Source: Candidatus Thorarchaeota archaeon
GTDB lineage: Archaea > Asgardarchaeota > Thorarchaeia > Thorarchaeales > Thorarchaeaceae
DNA: 64,000 nt
Direction of reading: 5' to 3'
Assembly (NCBI GenBank): GCA_019057475.1
Contig: DXJO01000028.1
Coordinates: 34,271-98,270, forward strand
The position numbers were made by a program, and so were the translations under genes. The notes beneath the pieces are model-generated. The model had not been told where the DNA came from. It saw only the letters and a program-made list of their open reading frames with translations, and did no database searches. Numbering within the stretch: position 1 is the stretch's first letter; every line of letters begins with the position of its first letter. Positions 26,801 to 35,703 of this stretch are shown piece after piece.

Positions 26801-27088
26801 CTACTGCCACTGATATGTGCAGATATCCATGTCTTCGGGCAACGCTGCCCGTGAAGTGAAGATGAGGTGTTGGTTTGCATCATTCGCAAACCATGCATGA
26901 AGCCTGGTATCTGAGAGAACCTCCAACATCTTTCCTCTCTCGTTGAAATCAAGACCCATGACCTTCAGCAGGCTTGTTAGGCTTACCAGTCTGTCGACAT
27001 TCTTGTTGATGGCGGCAAGGATTCGAACCTTTGAGCCCGTTTCCATTTGAAGAATCTCTGTATCCCGAAGCACCGCCTTAATCCTCAT
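26801..27088 (-). CDS. Small conserved-looking hypothetical protein
   Basis: 95 residues, mixed alpha/beta character, no family recognised. ATG at 27088. It has a balanced charge (MRIKAVLRD start, ...DICTYQWQ end) and reads as a real protein, but nothing gives a function. It sits between cysS and the PadR-like gene on the same strand. The DNA near 27012-27040 imitates a tRNA T-arm on the minus strand; see rejected items. Confidence 0.5.
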   Translation of the reverse strand: MRIKAVLRDTEILQMETGSKVRILAAINKNVDRLVSLTSLLKVMGLDFNERGKMLEVLSDTRLHAWFANDANQHLIFTSRAALPEDMDICTYQWQ

Positions 27089-27147
27089 AGTAATCGCCTA
27101 TTCTAGAGATGATGATGAAGAAATAAGAACTTCTTGGAGGTGGCCAT

Positions 27148-27516
27148 TCAACACTTCTTACAATCATCGATGCGCACAATGATGACCTTACATTCTTCAG
27201 CGATGTCGCCGAAAGCTTGGTAGAAGTATCTCGCGGCTTCATCGCGCCCTTGTTGGCCAACATCAGTTAGGCGATAGATTACCTGATTGCCTTCCTTGAC
27301 GCCCTCGATCAGTCCCCGTTCCTTCAAGTCCTTTAGCGCCGGATATATCGTACCTGGTGTGGGTTTGGAGCCGCGCCTCTTTGATATCTTTTCAGCAATT
27401 TGCTGTCCATTTAAGCGCTCCTTACCTAACTCCCAAAGTATCTGGAATGTAAGAAATCCCCTCATGTCACAACAGTCTGGCGGACAGCACCTACCTGACT
27501 TCTCGTCGCTTGACAT
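27148..27516 (-). CDS. PadR-family regulator with cysteine pairs
   Basis: About 122 residues. A PadR winged helix (LTFQILWELGKERLNGQQIAE region; TPGTIYPALKDLKERGL is the typical PadR segment, here shown in part as GTIYPALKDL) followed by a short C-terminal helix. It carries CCPPDCCD near the N-terminus and CKKC at the C-terminus, which could bind arsenite or another thiophilic metal. I choose ATG at 27516; a TATA element about 27 bases upstream then gives a leaderless mRNA. Divergent to arsM, with a palindrome on each side of the shared TATA region. Likely represses both genes until metal binds. Confidence 0.85.
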   Translation of the reverse strand: MSSDEKSGRCCPPDCCDMRGFLTFQILWELGKERLNGQQIAEKISKRRGSKPTPGTIYPALKDLKERGLIEGVKEGNQVIYRLTDVGQQGRDEAARYFYQAFGDIAEECKVIIVRIDDCKKC

Positions 27517-27522
27517 GTTGAG

Positions 27523-27538
27523 TATTGGACATCCAATA
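27523..27538. promoter_or_regulatory. PadR operator, padR side
   Basis: TATTGG ACAT CCAATA: 6-base arms. It sits between the TATA region and the padR start, where a bound repressor would block initiation. Confidence 0.65.
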
Positions 27539-27554
27539 TACTTAAATGTATATG
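27538..27554. promoter_or_regulatory. Back-to-back TATA region, padR / arsM
   Basis: ATACTTAAATGTATATG is AT-rich and nearly symmetrical. It is placed 25-30 bases from the likely start of padR (27516) on one side and near 27570-27580 on the other. Confidence 0.5.
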
Positions 27555-27563
27555 TCTGATGCC

Positions 27564-27585
27564 CAATATTGGTCATCCAATATTG
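27564..27585. promoter_or_regulatory. PadR operator, arsM side
   Basis: CAATATTGG TCAT CCAATATTG: 9-base perfect arms, the same core and spacing as the padR-side site. It covers the expected arsM transcription start. Confidence 0.7.
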
Positions 27586-27593
27586 ACTATCGA

Positions 27594-28409
27594 ATGAATG
27601 CGGTGAAGGAATTGAGCGATACGAAACGAATCAGCGATATGACAGACGATGAGATTAAGGACGAAGTGAAAAAGGCTTACTCAAAAGTTGCTCAGCGAAC
27701 CGGGACGAAATGCTGTGACCAGGAAGACAATCCCTCTAGGGAGTCCACATCCAGCTGCTGCAATCCCTCTCCAAGTGATATGAAACGACTTGTTCTGTCA
27801 TTTGGGTATTCTGTTGACGGGCTTCCTGCGTCAGCGACTGAGTCGTATGCAGGCTGCGGCAACCCTGTCGCTTTGGCAAGCTTACGAGAGGGTGAGGTTG
27901 TTCTGGACTTGGGGAGTGGAGCAGGCTTAGATGTGTTTGAAGCCGCCAAGAGGGTCGGCGAAACCGGTCGGGTTATTGGTGTTGACATGACACAGGAAAT
28001 GCTTCAGAAAGCTGAGGAGAATGCCGTTAAGCTTGGGGTGACGAATGTAGAATTCCGGAAGGGTGACATCGAAAACCTGCCTATCGAAGATGATTCGATT
28101 GACATCATCATCAGTAATTGTGTCATCAACCTCGCCCCGGACAAGTCCAAGGTGTTTCGCGAAGCATTCAGAGTACTCAAACCTGGCGGCCGCGTGATGA
28201 TATCGGATATTGTCCTGCATGGTCCGCTGCCTAAGGATATACGCGACGAGGTCATCACCTACACTGGCTGCCTTGGTGGGGCTATTCCGGAGGAGAAGTA
28301 TCTGCAATTGATGCGCGATGCAGGCTTTGAGAGAGTAGAAGTGGTTGAGAAGTTTGAAATCAATCTCGGTTCCAGTGCAAGGATTTCAGGGTACAAGCCC
28401 AAAGAGTGA
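27594..28409 (+). CDS. arsM: Arsenite S-adenosylmethionine methyltransferase
   Basis: About 271 residues. Class I SAM methyltransferase fold: [12 protein letters not shown] (motif I), [18 protein letters not shown]. The three cysteines of ArsM are present in YAGCGNP, SNCVIN and TGCLGG; further Cys pairs lie in the N-terminal part (KCCDQ, SSCCN). It methylates As(III), giving volatile or less bound products. Start: the ATG at 27546 would lie in the promoter and operator, so I prefer 27594; the ATG at 27639 is also possible. Divergent PadR-type regulator with cysteines supports arsenic-responsive control. Confidence 0.92.
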   Translation: MNAVKELSDTKRISDMTDDEIKDEVKKAYSKVAQRTGTKCCDQEDNPSRESTSSCCNPSPSDMKRLVLSFGYSVDGLPASATESYAGCGNPVALASLREGEVVLDLGSGAGLDVFEAAKRVGETGRVIGVDMTQEMLQKAEENAVKLGVTNVEFRKGDIENLPIEDDSIDIIISNCVINLAPDKSKVFREAFRVLKPGGRVMISDIVLHGPLPKDIRDEVITYTGCLGGAIPEEKYLQLMRDAGFERVEVVEKFEINLGSSARISGYKPKE

Positions 28410-28434
28410 CCCGCAAACCGCGTGAGTCCGGATA

Positions 28435-30468
28435 CTACGTGCATGAAATCATTGCTTTGGCTAGAATCTCCTGAGCCGATCGTCCCACGAGGATTTCGAA
28501 GTCACCAGGTTCAACCACCCACTCATGTCTATGGATGTCATAGAATGCCAAATCCTCTGCTCTAACAGCAATGGAAGCTGTCTTCTTCTCGCCTGACTTC
28601 AATCGAATCTTTCCAAAACCGACTAGTTCCTTCTGAGGACGCATAACAGAAGATTGGATGTCTCGAGAATACACTTGAACGACCTCAGCACCAGAACGCT
28701 CGCCAGTGTTTACGACTTCCAGATCGACAACGAATGTGTCATCTGTACGCGTGATGGACTTCTTATCCAGATGTATGCTCCCGTATTCGAATGTAGTGTA
28801 CGACATGCCGAAGCCGAAGGGAAATAGAGGGGCAATCTCTTCCTTGTCGAACCATCGGTAACCAACGAAGATTCCCTCATCGTAGTAGACCTTTTTCTCT
28901 TCGTCACCCGGGTAAGTCCTGCTCAAGCCACTGCTATGTGCAGGGGAGTCAGCGAGTTTTCTAGGGAATGTCAACGGGAGTTTCCCAGATGGGTTAACGT
29001 CCCCAAATAGAACGTTGGCAATCGCGCGACCTCCCTCCATTCCCGAATACCATGCTTCCAAGACAACTGGCACGGCTTCTAGCCAATCGTCCATTGCTAT
29101 TGGGCTCCCTGCTATCAGAACAACAATCGTGTTTGGATTAGTAGCTACAGTCCGATTGATCAATGCAATCTGGTTTCCAGGTAGATCCAGTGAAGCCCGA
29201 TCCTGAAACTCTGAATCCCCGCCCTTCCCGTTATCCAGACCTGCAAAGACTATGGCAAGGTCCGCTTGCGAAGCATCAGTAACAATCTTGATTCTACCTT
29301 TGCATTTTTCTTTCATACCAGCTAGGGGCGTTATCTCGAATGGCGGCTTAACTCCTGATGAACCTCCTTTGAGAAATCCGCCGAATTTCTTCTTCAAGTT
29401 GGGTCCGAGGAGCGCTATCTTGTCTATTGCGTCGATGTCGAGTGGTAGGACGCCTCCGTCGTTCTTCAGAAGTACCATTCCTTCTTCAGCTACTCGACGA
29501 GCAAGGTCATGATGTTGAGCGGTGTTTCGAGACCCTTTGGGTTGTGCTTTCGTATCCCCGATTGCCCCCGTCAGCATCATCACACGTAAGTTCCTTCGAG
29601 CTAAGTCGTTCAGAGTTTCATCGGTGAGAATCCCATCGGTGTAGGCTTTCTTCAATAACTTGACCTTGTACTTAATTGGCCATGGCATCTCCAGAGAGAG
29701 TCCCGCTTTGATACATCCCTCAGTAGTCTGGCCTTTTCTTGTTGAGAGCCAGTCTGTCATGACAATGCCTTTGAAGCCCCATTTATCCATTAGCAAGTCA
29801 CGAATCAGGTTCTTGTTTTCACAAGCGTATACGCCGTTGACCTTGTTGAAGGAGGCCATGACCGCCCAAGGGTCTGCTTCTTTGACTACTGCTCTGAAAG
29901 CTCGAAGGTATATCTCATGTAGTGTCCGTTCATCGATTTCGGCACTGCAGCTTCCTCGATCGGTTTCTTGGTTATTGGCGGCGTAGTGTTTGAGGCAGCC
30001 CCCGATGCCCAGGCTTTGGATTCCTTTTACCACGGGAATCGCTATCTCCTTTGTCAAGTACGGATCTTCGCTGAAGTATTCAAAGGTCCTTCCACATAGG
30101 GGTGTTCGGTGAATGTTCATTGCTGGAGCAAGTATCATGTGCCTGCCTATTGCCCGGACTTCCTCTCCCATTGCAGCTCCGACCTCTCCCGCAAGTTTCC
30201 TGTTCCATGTAGCTGCGAGTGATATTGGGGCTGGGAATCTAGTGTTCTTCTTGAGGCCGCTGGAGTGATAGGAGGCACCAAGTGGGCCGTCAGTCATTTT
30301 GAACGAGGGGATGCGCAGACGCTTGATTGGATTGGTGGTGTAGATGCGCCTTCTGCTATGGCTGGCGAGGAGCATAAACTTCTCTTTGGTTGTCAATCGT
30401 GAGAGGAGGTCTGAAATTCTTTCCTCGATGTCCACGTTCTCATCCAGGTATGGTAGATTGCCATTCAT
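28435..30468 (-). CDS. Glycoside hydrolase family 3 beta-glucosidase
   Basis: 677 residues without signal peptide, so probably cytoplasmic. N-terminal (alpha/beta)8 domain with GPLGAS, GRTFEYFSEDP, CLKHYAANNQE and nucleophile Asp in VMTDWLST (near 240). The alpha/beta sandwich domain carries the acid/base Glu candidate in GDSEFQDR. A C-terminal fibronectin-III-like domain (VNTGERSGAEVVQVY) ends the protein; no PA14 insertion. Likely hydrolyses beta-glucosides or related oligosaccharides. It converges on arsM, 25 bases apart. Confidence 0.93.
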   Translation of the reverse strand: MNGNLPYLDENVDIEERISDLLSRLTTKEKFMLLASHSRRRIYTTNPIKRLRIPSFKMTDGPLGASYHSSGLKKNTRFPAPISLAATWNRKLAGEVGAAMGEEVRAIGRHMILAPAMNIHRTPLCGRTFEYFSEDPYLTKEIAIPVVKGIQSLGIGGCLKHYAANNQETDRGSCSAEIDERTLHEIYLRAFRAVVKEADPWAVMASFNKVNGVYACENKNLIRDLLMDKWGFKGIVMTDWLSTRKGQTTEGCIKAGLSLEMPWPIKYKVKLLKKAYTDGILTDETLNDLARRNLRVMMLTGAIGDTKAQPKGSRNTAQHHDLARRVAEEGMVLLKNDGGVLPLDIDAIDKIALLGPNLKKKFGGFLKGGSSGVKPPFEITPLAGMKEKCKGRIKIVTDASQADLAIVFAGLDNGKGGDSEFQDRASLDLPGNQIALINRTVATNPNTIVVLIAGSPIAMDDWLEAVPVVLEAWYSGMEGGRAIANVLFGDVNPSGKLPLTFPRKLADSPAHSSGLSRTYPGDEEKKVYYDEGIFVGYRWFDKEEIAPLFPFGFGMSYTTFEYGSIHLDKKSITRTDDTFVVDLEVVNTGERSGAEVVQVYSRDIQSSVMRPQKELVGFGKIRLKSGEKKTASIAVRAEDLAFYDIHRHEWVVEPGDFEILVGRSAQEILAKAMISCT

Positions 30469-30538
30469 TGCGGATGTTCTCAGGATAGGCCTTCCTAATT
30501 GTCTTTCTTATCAACTGGAGCGGGACTTGATAGCGATA

Positions 30539-31618
30539 TCAGTAATTCCGCTGTGCAAGGAAGTTGGAGATATCTATGAGAAACTCCTTGTACCGTTTAG
30601 TTAGTGGGGGTTCAGCCTTATCCAACGCTCCCTGACCGGATTTGAGAAGGGCCTGCATTCGCTCCTTGCATGCTTCCAAAGCCCCAGACTTACTGAAGAT
30701 GTTCTTCACCTTCTGCACTTCCTCCTCAGTCATTTCCCCTTTTCCAAGAAGATCATCTAGCTCCTTCCTCTGTTCAGGGGTAGCTCTTTCGTATGTTTCA
30801 AAGACTAGGTATGTTTTCTTGCCCTCACGAATGTCTCCAGATGTTGATTTTCCTGTCTTTGTTTCATCTCCAAACGAACCGAGGATGTCATCTTGCACTT
30901 GGAATGCTTGCCCAGCCTTTAATCCGAATTCCTCCAGGGCAGCTAGTTGCGATTTCGTTCCTCGCGCCATCACAGCACCCATCATGAGCGATCTCTCGAA
31001 GAGCACGGCCGTCTTCATTTTGACCATCTGCAAATAAGTTTCAGTGGAGGCATCTGGATTTGTTATCATATTCATCTCAAGCAATACACCGTCAACAAGA
31101 TGCTGGTAGGCGTGTTGGTAATAATGCTGGCATGTCGCATTCACATCCGGGTCGAGCTGTGCAGAGGTGATTGCTGCTGCACCCATGTTGATTAGCGAGT
31201 CACCTCCCAGAATCGCCATGGTCATCCCGACATCATTGGATTCATTCATGTTGTTACTCCTCTCGAAGTGGAGGTCCCTGTATACTGCGTGGAAGGTCTT
31301 GCCACCGCGACGGGTTTCATCGTGGTCGATTAGGTCGTCTTGCAGGAGCGACCCATTGTGCATCATCTCCATCGAACACGCCGCTCGATACAGATTCTCA
31401 ATCTCGACATCTTCCCTAATGGCTTTGTACCCAACAGCCACGAGGATTGGACGCAATCGCTTTCCTCCCCGCGTCATGTACTCCTTGACATTCTCATAGT
31501 ACTTTTTGTGCCACGGACCGAGCTGACTAACTTCCTTTATCCTCTTGTCAAGGTATTCTTGAAGCGCTCGTTCAACATTCTTAGTTTCTTCCTTCAAGAT
31601 GTCCATGTAGTCCGTCAA
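30539..31618 (-). CDS. Geranylgeranyl-diphosphate-type prenyl synthase
   Basis: Trans-isoprenyl diphosphate synthase, 359 residues. First aspartate-rich motif LLQDDLIDHDETRRGG, second motif QVQDDILGSFGD, plus GGKRLRP. These enzymes extend DMAPP or GPP with IPP to make the C20 (or C25) chains of archaeal lipids. Start: TTG at 31618 has GAGAGGA six bases upstream; ATG at 31606 is an alternative. Residues just before the first motif (YRAACSMEMMHNGS) set chain length; I do not predict it firmly. Confidence 0.93.
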   Translation of the reverse strand: MTDYMDILKEETKNVERALQEYLDKRIKEVSQLGPWHKKYYENVKEYMTRGGKRLRPILVAVGYKAIREDVEIENLYRAACSMEMMHNGSLLQDDLIDHDETRRGGKTFHAVYRDLHFERSNNMNESNDVGMTMAILGGDSLINMGAAAITSAQLDPDVNATCQHYYQHAYQHLVDGVLLEMNMITNPDASTETYLQMVKMKTAVLFERSLMMGAVMARGTKSQLAALEEFGLKAGQAFQVQDDILGSFGDETKTGKSTSGDIREGKKTYLVFETYERATPEQRKELDDLLGKGEMTEEEVQKVKNIFSKSGALEACKERMQALLKSGQGALDKAEPPLTKRYKEFLIDISNFLAQRNY

Positions 31619-31816
31619 AGCTGTTCCTCTCTAAGCGGATGTTCCAGATTCCTCTTTAATAGAGTTACTGAATTGTCGAGTACAACTTCACAAAATGTCG
31701 AACTGAACTCAGTTGCTGGCAGAAATTGGACGTGCTCGAATCCAACATCTGCGGTTTCATCTAAATGTGGTTCAAAGTTACTACTACATTTCCCCTTTTT
31801 GTGCCCATTGTACGCG
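31619..31816. other. Gap between prenyl synthase and rhodanese-TusA gene
   Basis: 198 bases; nothing recognisable beyond a probable promoter for the prenyl synthase. Confidence 0.35.
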
Positions 31817-32572
31817 TTACTTCATTCGCTTAACAAGAAAACGGAAATCGTTAGGACCGCGTTCCTCAGAAACTAAGAGTTCCTGACCCGTGGCACGAGC
31901 CCAAGCTGGAATGTCACTCTTACTCCCAGGATCAGTAGTTAGAATTTCTAGCACTTGGTTAATTTTCAAGGCTTTCAACGCCTCTCTTGATTTCAAAATA
32001 GGTATGGGACAGACGAAATTGCGTACATCTAGGGTATGGTGTACTTCGCATTCTTCATCCAAGGGTTGCTTTCCTTCTATTATTTTGGCTCTGCCTTTCA
32101 AAGGTCCAGGTTCAATATCTTCATGAGGATAAATGATATCTTCAGCTGTTGTGGTGGGATACCCGTTTTGACACCACAAATCCATGCCCCCTCGTAAGCT
32201 CTTAGCATCTGTGAAACCTGCTTTGACCAAAATATCAACAGCAACCAAAGATAGTCCCCCTCCCGGACAACAAGTGACTATTTCCTTGTCCTTGAATGAC
32301 TGAAGCCCCTCTAAATTGGATGCTAATTTCGTAATGGAGATTGACCTAGCATTTGGAATATGTCCAGAAGCTCCGCTAAATTCCTGAGCAGATCGAATGT
32401 CAAGTATTAACGGCGGCTGATTAGAATCTATGCGAGCAAGTAAATCATCAACAGTAATTTCGGACCTATCAGATCTTTGCCATATTATCTTGATAACGGT
32501 CTTCCAATGTCTTATCATGCTTTTAGCATAATAACCCATTACGGTAATATTATCTCGATAAGATTTTTTCAT
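31817..32572 (-). CDS. Rhodanese-TusA fusion protein
   Basis: 251 residues. A rhodanese domain (about 38-135) has the active-site loop TCCPGGGLS with the catalytic Cys and a DIRSAQEF start. A linker follows, then a TusA-like domain (about 175-251) with the CPxP motif in FVCPIPIL. Both domains handle persulfide sulfur; fusion suggests sulfur passes from one to the other. The N-terminal 35 residues (RHWKTVIKIIWQR) are basic and amphipathic, maybe membrane-associating. It lies just downstream of a broken oxidoreductase gene in AT-rich accessory DNA. Confidence 0.85.
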   Translation of the reverse strand: MKKSYRDNITVMGYYAKSMIRHWKTVIKIIWQRSDRSEITVDDLLARIDSNQPPLILDIRSAQEFSGASGHIPNARSISITKLASNLEGLQSFKDKEIVTCCPGGGLSLVAVDILVKAGFTDAKSLRGGMDLWCQNGYPTTTAEDIIYPHEDIEPGPLKGRAKIIEGKQPLDEECEVHHTLDVRNFVCPIPILKSREALKALKINQVLEILTTDPGSKSDIPAWARATGQELLVSEERGPNDFRFLVKRMK

Positions 32573-32579
32573 TTCTATT

Positions 32580-32762
32580 TCACCAATTCCAAATTCGGTA
32601 CTGGATTACGGTTTCCATCCTTCGCATTTCACAGTCCCCTGCTGATACTGCTGTCGCATGAACTTCTACCAGAACTTCATTTTCCTTGGGTGTAAATTTT
32701 CCTACGTCTTTTAATTCAAGAACATCCGGTGATCCGTATTTTGTGCATACAATCGCTTTCAT
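32580..32762 (-). pseudogene. 5' fragment of a medium-chain oxidoreductase
   Basis: 60 codons matching only the N-terminus of the two intact oxidoreductases in this window: MKAIVCTKYGSPDVLEL, then TPKENEVLVEVHATAVSAGD and MRR. After that the match stops and the frame ends at 32580. The catalytic and Rossmann parts are missing. It has its own ATG and lies 35 bases downstream of the intact copy, on the same strand, so it reads as a remnant of a tandem copy. Confidence 0.75.
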
Positions 32763-32797
32763 GAGTATTCCATCACTTAATCACGGATTGGTCTCAT

Positions 32798-33730
32798 CTA
32801 ATTATGATCCACAGTTATTACGACGCATCCTTTCTTGCGCCCCGTTTCGACATATGTGTGAGCCTCGGGAATTTGTTCAAATGGATAGGTTCTATCTATG
32901 ACTGATTTTATCTTTCCAGCCTCCATGAGCTCTTTGAGAAAGATAAGATATTCAATGTATTCGTGGCTTTTGCCCATACTACCAGAATCTTTGTTAACGT
33001 TAAGATAGATTCCTTTATCCTTTAGTGATACTTTTCTTTGTGAGGACGCCATCTTATCTACCGCGTCAAAAACAATGTCATAGGTTTCCCCGTTTTGGGT
33101 AAAGTCCTCTTGAGTGTAGTCTATTACCTTATCCGCCCCTAGCTCTTTTACCCATTTCAAATTCTTTGTACTGCATACACCGGTGACTTCTGCTCCAAGG
33201 TGCTTGGCAATCTGAACAGCGTATGTGCCCACATTCCCAGAGGCTCCATAGATCAGAACCTTTTGTCCAGGCTGGATGTTTCCTTTTTTGAGAATCTTAG
33301 CTGCCGTAATTCCTCCTCCAAGAACTGGGACAGCTTCCTCGTAAGACATTTTCTCTGGTATTATTGCTAGCATTCCGTCTTCAGGTATACATTTGTATTG
33401 AGCGTAACCTCCAAGACCAGCCCACAAGGTAGATGCGAATACTTGATCACCAACCTTGAATTTCGTTACATCTGCACCTACTGCTTCAACTTCCCCAGCT
33501 AGCTCCATTCCTAGAACATCTTTCTTTGGTTTTCTAAAACCTAAAAACAATCGCGCGATGAGCCATTGTGAGCGAGGGACATCGAAACTTCGCATTCTCA
33601 CATCCCCAAATGATACCGTTGTCGCATGAATTTTGATTAAAACGTCATTGACCTTGGGGGTTGGCTTTTCTATCTCTCGGAGCTGAAGAACTTCTGGTGG
33701 TCCGTATTTTGTGGTTACCATTGCTTTCAT
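32798..33730 (-). CDS. Medium-chain quinone-oxidoreductase-like enzyme
   Basis: 310 residues, zinc-independent MDR family (quinone oxidoreductase/enoyl reductase type). N-terminal GroES-like domain (KAMVTTKYGPPEVLQL), Rossmann fold with IYGASGNVG, and a C-terminal YPFEQIPEAHTYVETG segment. It uses NAD(P)H to reduce quinones or activated alkenes. About two-thirds identical by eye to the copy at 36.8 kb; compared with it, this copy is shorter around the region after DKMASSQRK. A TATA-like AAATATAAATG lies 40-50 bases upstream. Confidence 0.9.
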   Translation of the reverse strand: MKAMVTTKYGPPEVLQLREIEKPTPKVNDVLIKIHATTVSFGDVRMRSFDVPRSQWLIARLFLGFRKPKKDVLGMELAGEVEAVGADVTKFKVGDQVFASTLWAGLGGYAQYKCIPEDGMLAIIPEKMSYEEAVPVLGGGITAAKILKKGNIQPGQKVLIYGASGNVGTYAVQIAKHLGAEVTGVCSTKNLKWVKELGADKVIDYTQEDFTQNGETYDIVFDAVDKMASSQRKVSLKDKGIYLNVNKDSGSMGKSHEYIEYLIFLKELMEAGKIKSVIDRTYPFEQIPEAHTYVETGRKKGCVVITVDHN

Positions 33731-33791
33731 TTGCGTATCCTTCCTAACCTTTGAGGGTATATCTTATCTCATTTATATTTGTCAGTGGAAA

Positions 33792-33821
33792 GGGAGGAAG
33801 TGGTTGTTTCCAATTCCTCCC
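33792..33821. terminator. Hairpin between DUF4386 and MDR genes
   Basis: GGGAGGAA and TTCCTCCC pair perfectly over eight bases, with more pairing inside. It follows the stop of the DUF4386 gene on the minus strand and precedes the MDR promoter. Confidence 0.5.
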
Positions 33822-33845
33822 TCCTGTCACGTAGAACGATAGCTT

Positions 33846-34532
33846 CTACGTGGATTGGGAAGCGTTCGCTGATGTGTTGACTCCCTTAACTATCAGCCAT
33901 ATCGCTATGAATAATTCATTCGCGACCATTGGAAGAGCTAAGAGGAACATAACTACTCCTAGATTAATGCCGAGATATATCAACGCATTAAAGACCGTAA
34001 TCAAAAGAACTGCAATGATTCCCCAAAGTGATATGAATCGTGGAACGAGTTCTGATCGGAGCAATAAGACATAGAATATCATAGCGCCTAAGATTAAGAA
34101 CACCGTAAGCATCTCCATGTTCCAATGTCGCTCTGCCAGAACTAAGGCGCCTAATGCATCAAAATAGGAATCAGCTGGAGAGCCTGCTTGAATGTATGCA
34201 TGACTAATTTCGATAAGTGATGCTGCCTTGAGGCTACCTATTATTGAAAAGAGCCCCTCAACAGTCCTGAAAACAAGAAATCCCAGGGCTAGATTTTCAT
34301 CATACTGTTTTAGGATTGGATACAGCATAACTGCAATACCAATAACGGCAATACCATTAACTGACTCAATGAGCACACCTATGCCCACTAGAGTTGCATT
34401 TGGATAAACAATAGCAAGATAATCTGGAGCATCTAGGATAGTTGATAATAAGAGTGCACCTAGAATAAGACCTAGGTAACTTATTAGAAATGATGCTCCC
34501 GCGATTTTTGCGGCCATTCTTTCTGAAGTCAT
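33846..34532 (-). CDS. DUF4386-family membrane protein
   Basis: 228 residues, six to seven hydrophobic helices, with MAAKIAGASFLISY near the start and the RHWNME segment typical of DUF4386 proteins. Function of the family is unknown. ATG at 34532. Surrounded by other small membrane-protein genes on the same strand. Confidence 0.75.
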   Translation of the reverse strand: MTSERMAAKIAGASFLISYLGLILGALLLSTILDAPDYLAIVYPNATLVGIGVLIESVNGIAVIGIAVMLYPILKQYDENLALGFLVFRTVEGLFSIIGSLKAASLIEISHAYIQAGSPADSYFDALGALVLAERHWNMEMLTVFLILGAMIFYVLLLRSELVPRFISLWGIIAVLLITVFNALIYLGINLGVVMFLLALPMVANELFIAIWLIVKGVNTSANASQST

Positions 34533-34671
34533 TGTGATCTCTCTCTTTACGGGTTACACATTGTAACCTTCTCACATCACCCATTCAGACTGTATGATAA
34601 GCATTATGCTTTTTTTGAGCAACTTATGCAAGATTGAACTCATCTAATTGTGGTCTAAATTTGGGACTCCA

Positions 34672-35076
34672 TTAGGTTTCTCTGTTAACTTTGATAGCAA
34701 ATACGAGTGTTAGTAGGGGGAATAGGTAGTTTAACAAAGTGGCCCACCAATTCGCAAATGGGTCATGCAAGCTTGGGTCTATTGTTGTTTGAGCTAAATA
34801 CACGACAATGTAAATAGATTGCATTATGATGAGAACAACGGATAGCACCATTAAGCCGGTAACTCCATGTCTTTTACCCAATAGGAACAATGCTGTGAAG
34901 ATGCCTATGAGGACATATATCAGTAAGATTGTCAATGCGCTTTCAGGATCAAGAAATTCGTAAAGATCCTTTCCTATCAAAAACCCACCAAAGAGCAAAC
35001 GGAAGAGCTGTGTTACAACTAAAGCTATACCATTTCCTGTGAGTCCCTCCGTTTGCCTGATTTTGTTTACGGTCAT
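34672..35076 (-). CDS. Four-helix membrane protein
   Basis: 134 residues; helices near 18-34, 46-66, 72-95 and 110-128. No family recognised. The sequence between helices three and four (TTIDPSLHDPFANWW) would be outside. Its ATG at 35076 is 17 bases from a decayed oxidoreductase fragment. Confidence 0.7.
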   Translation of the reverse strand: MTVNKIRQTEGLTGNGIALVVTQLFRLLFGGFLIGKDLYEFLDPESALTILLIYVLIGIFTALFLLGKRHGVTGLMVLSVVLIIMQSIYIVVYLAQTTIDPSLHDPFANWWATLLNYLFPLLTLVFAIKVNRET

Positions 35077-35092
35077 TATTCCACCTCATTAG

Positions 35093-35193
35093 TTACTGGT
35101 CAACCACCGTTATGACTACATCTCCTTTCTTGTGGCCTTTGTCAACATAAGCTAGTCGTTTTTTTGTTCCAAAAGGATAGACCAAAGATTTGT
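35093..35193 (-). pseudogene. 3' fragment of a medium-chain oxidoreductase
   Basis: About 33 codons ending in a stop. The translation contains SLVYPFGTKKRLAYVDKG then HKKGDVVITV, which is the C-terminus of the MDR proteins here ([26 protein letters not shown]). No upstream part of the gene is present and the frame is closed before it. It cannot be the missing end of the 32.6-kb stub, because the order along the strand is wrong, so at least one more copy has been lost. Confidence 0.7.
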
Positions 35194-35291
35194 TTTACTC
35201 TGCCTACTTTGGCCCTCTAACATAGGCTCCTTATTCTCAACTACAATCGATTTTTTCAGAACTCTCTTGCTCTCTTGAATCCCTTTGAACC

Positions 35292-35645
35292 TCACCTGAA
35301 GTGATCTCTGGTACCGGGCGTTAGCAAGTATATCACAATGATAATACTGACAACCAGCGTTGTAAGGCCAGCGATGGGATCCATGATTCCGACTAAGATT
35401 CCTACAATGCTAAATATCAGAGACCCTAACCAGGCCCAGGACTTGAGTGTCCATAGACCATAGAAGAGGATCAAACCAATTATTCCCAAACTAAAAACAA
35501 TTAGTGAAACCCAGGCGCCAAAAATAGCGAGGATACCCAATGGGATTAGGTCCATAAGCACCAAAACACCAGCAAATAGGTCTGATAATGCACTCAGTAG
35601 CTGCAGAATCGCTAGGATTGTGATTCCAGTTGGTCTTTCAGACAT
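35292..35645 (-). CDS. Small hydrophobic membrane protein
   Basis: 117 residues, four helices packed closely, starting MSERPTGITILAILQLL. GGAGG lies eight to twelve bases before the ATG at 35645; the longer frame to 35738 has a non-hydrophobic, unlikely N-terminus. No function predicted. Confidence 0.72.
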   Translation of the reverse strand: MSERPTGITILAILQLLSALSDLFAGVLVLMDLIPLGILAIFGAWVSLIVFSLGIIGLILFYGLWTLKSWAWLGSLIFSIVGILVGIMDPIAGLTTLVVSIIIVIYLLTPGTRDHFR

Positions 35646-35703
35646 GTTGATATTCCTCCAAACACAACGCATGTTGTGGATTCTGTTATTGCCATCAGCG
35701 TTT

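Noticed and set aside
27008..27080. GGTTCGAATCC on the minus strand, with nearby GGCGG/CCGCC, looking like a tRNA T-arm and acceptor
   Set aside because: No D-arm or anticodon arm can be drawn, the acceptor pairing does not fit with the T-stem length, and the stretch is in-frame coding sequence of the 95-residue protein.
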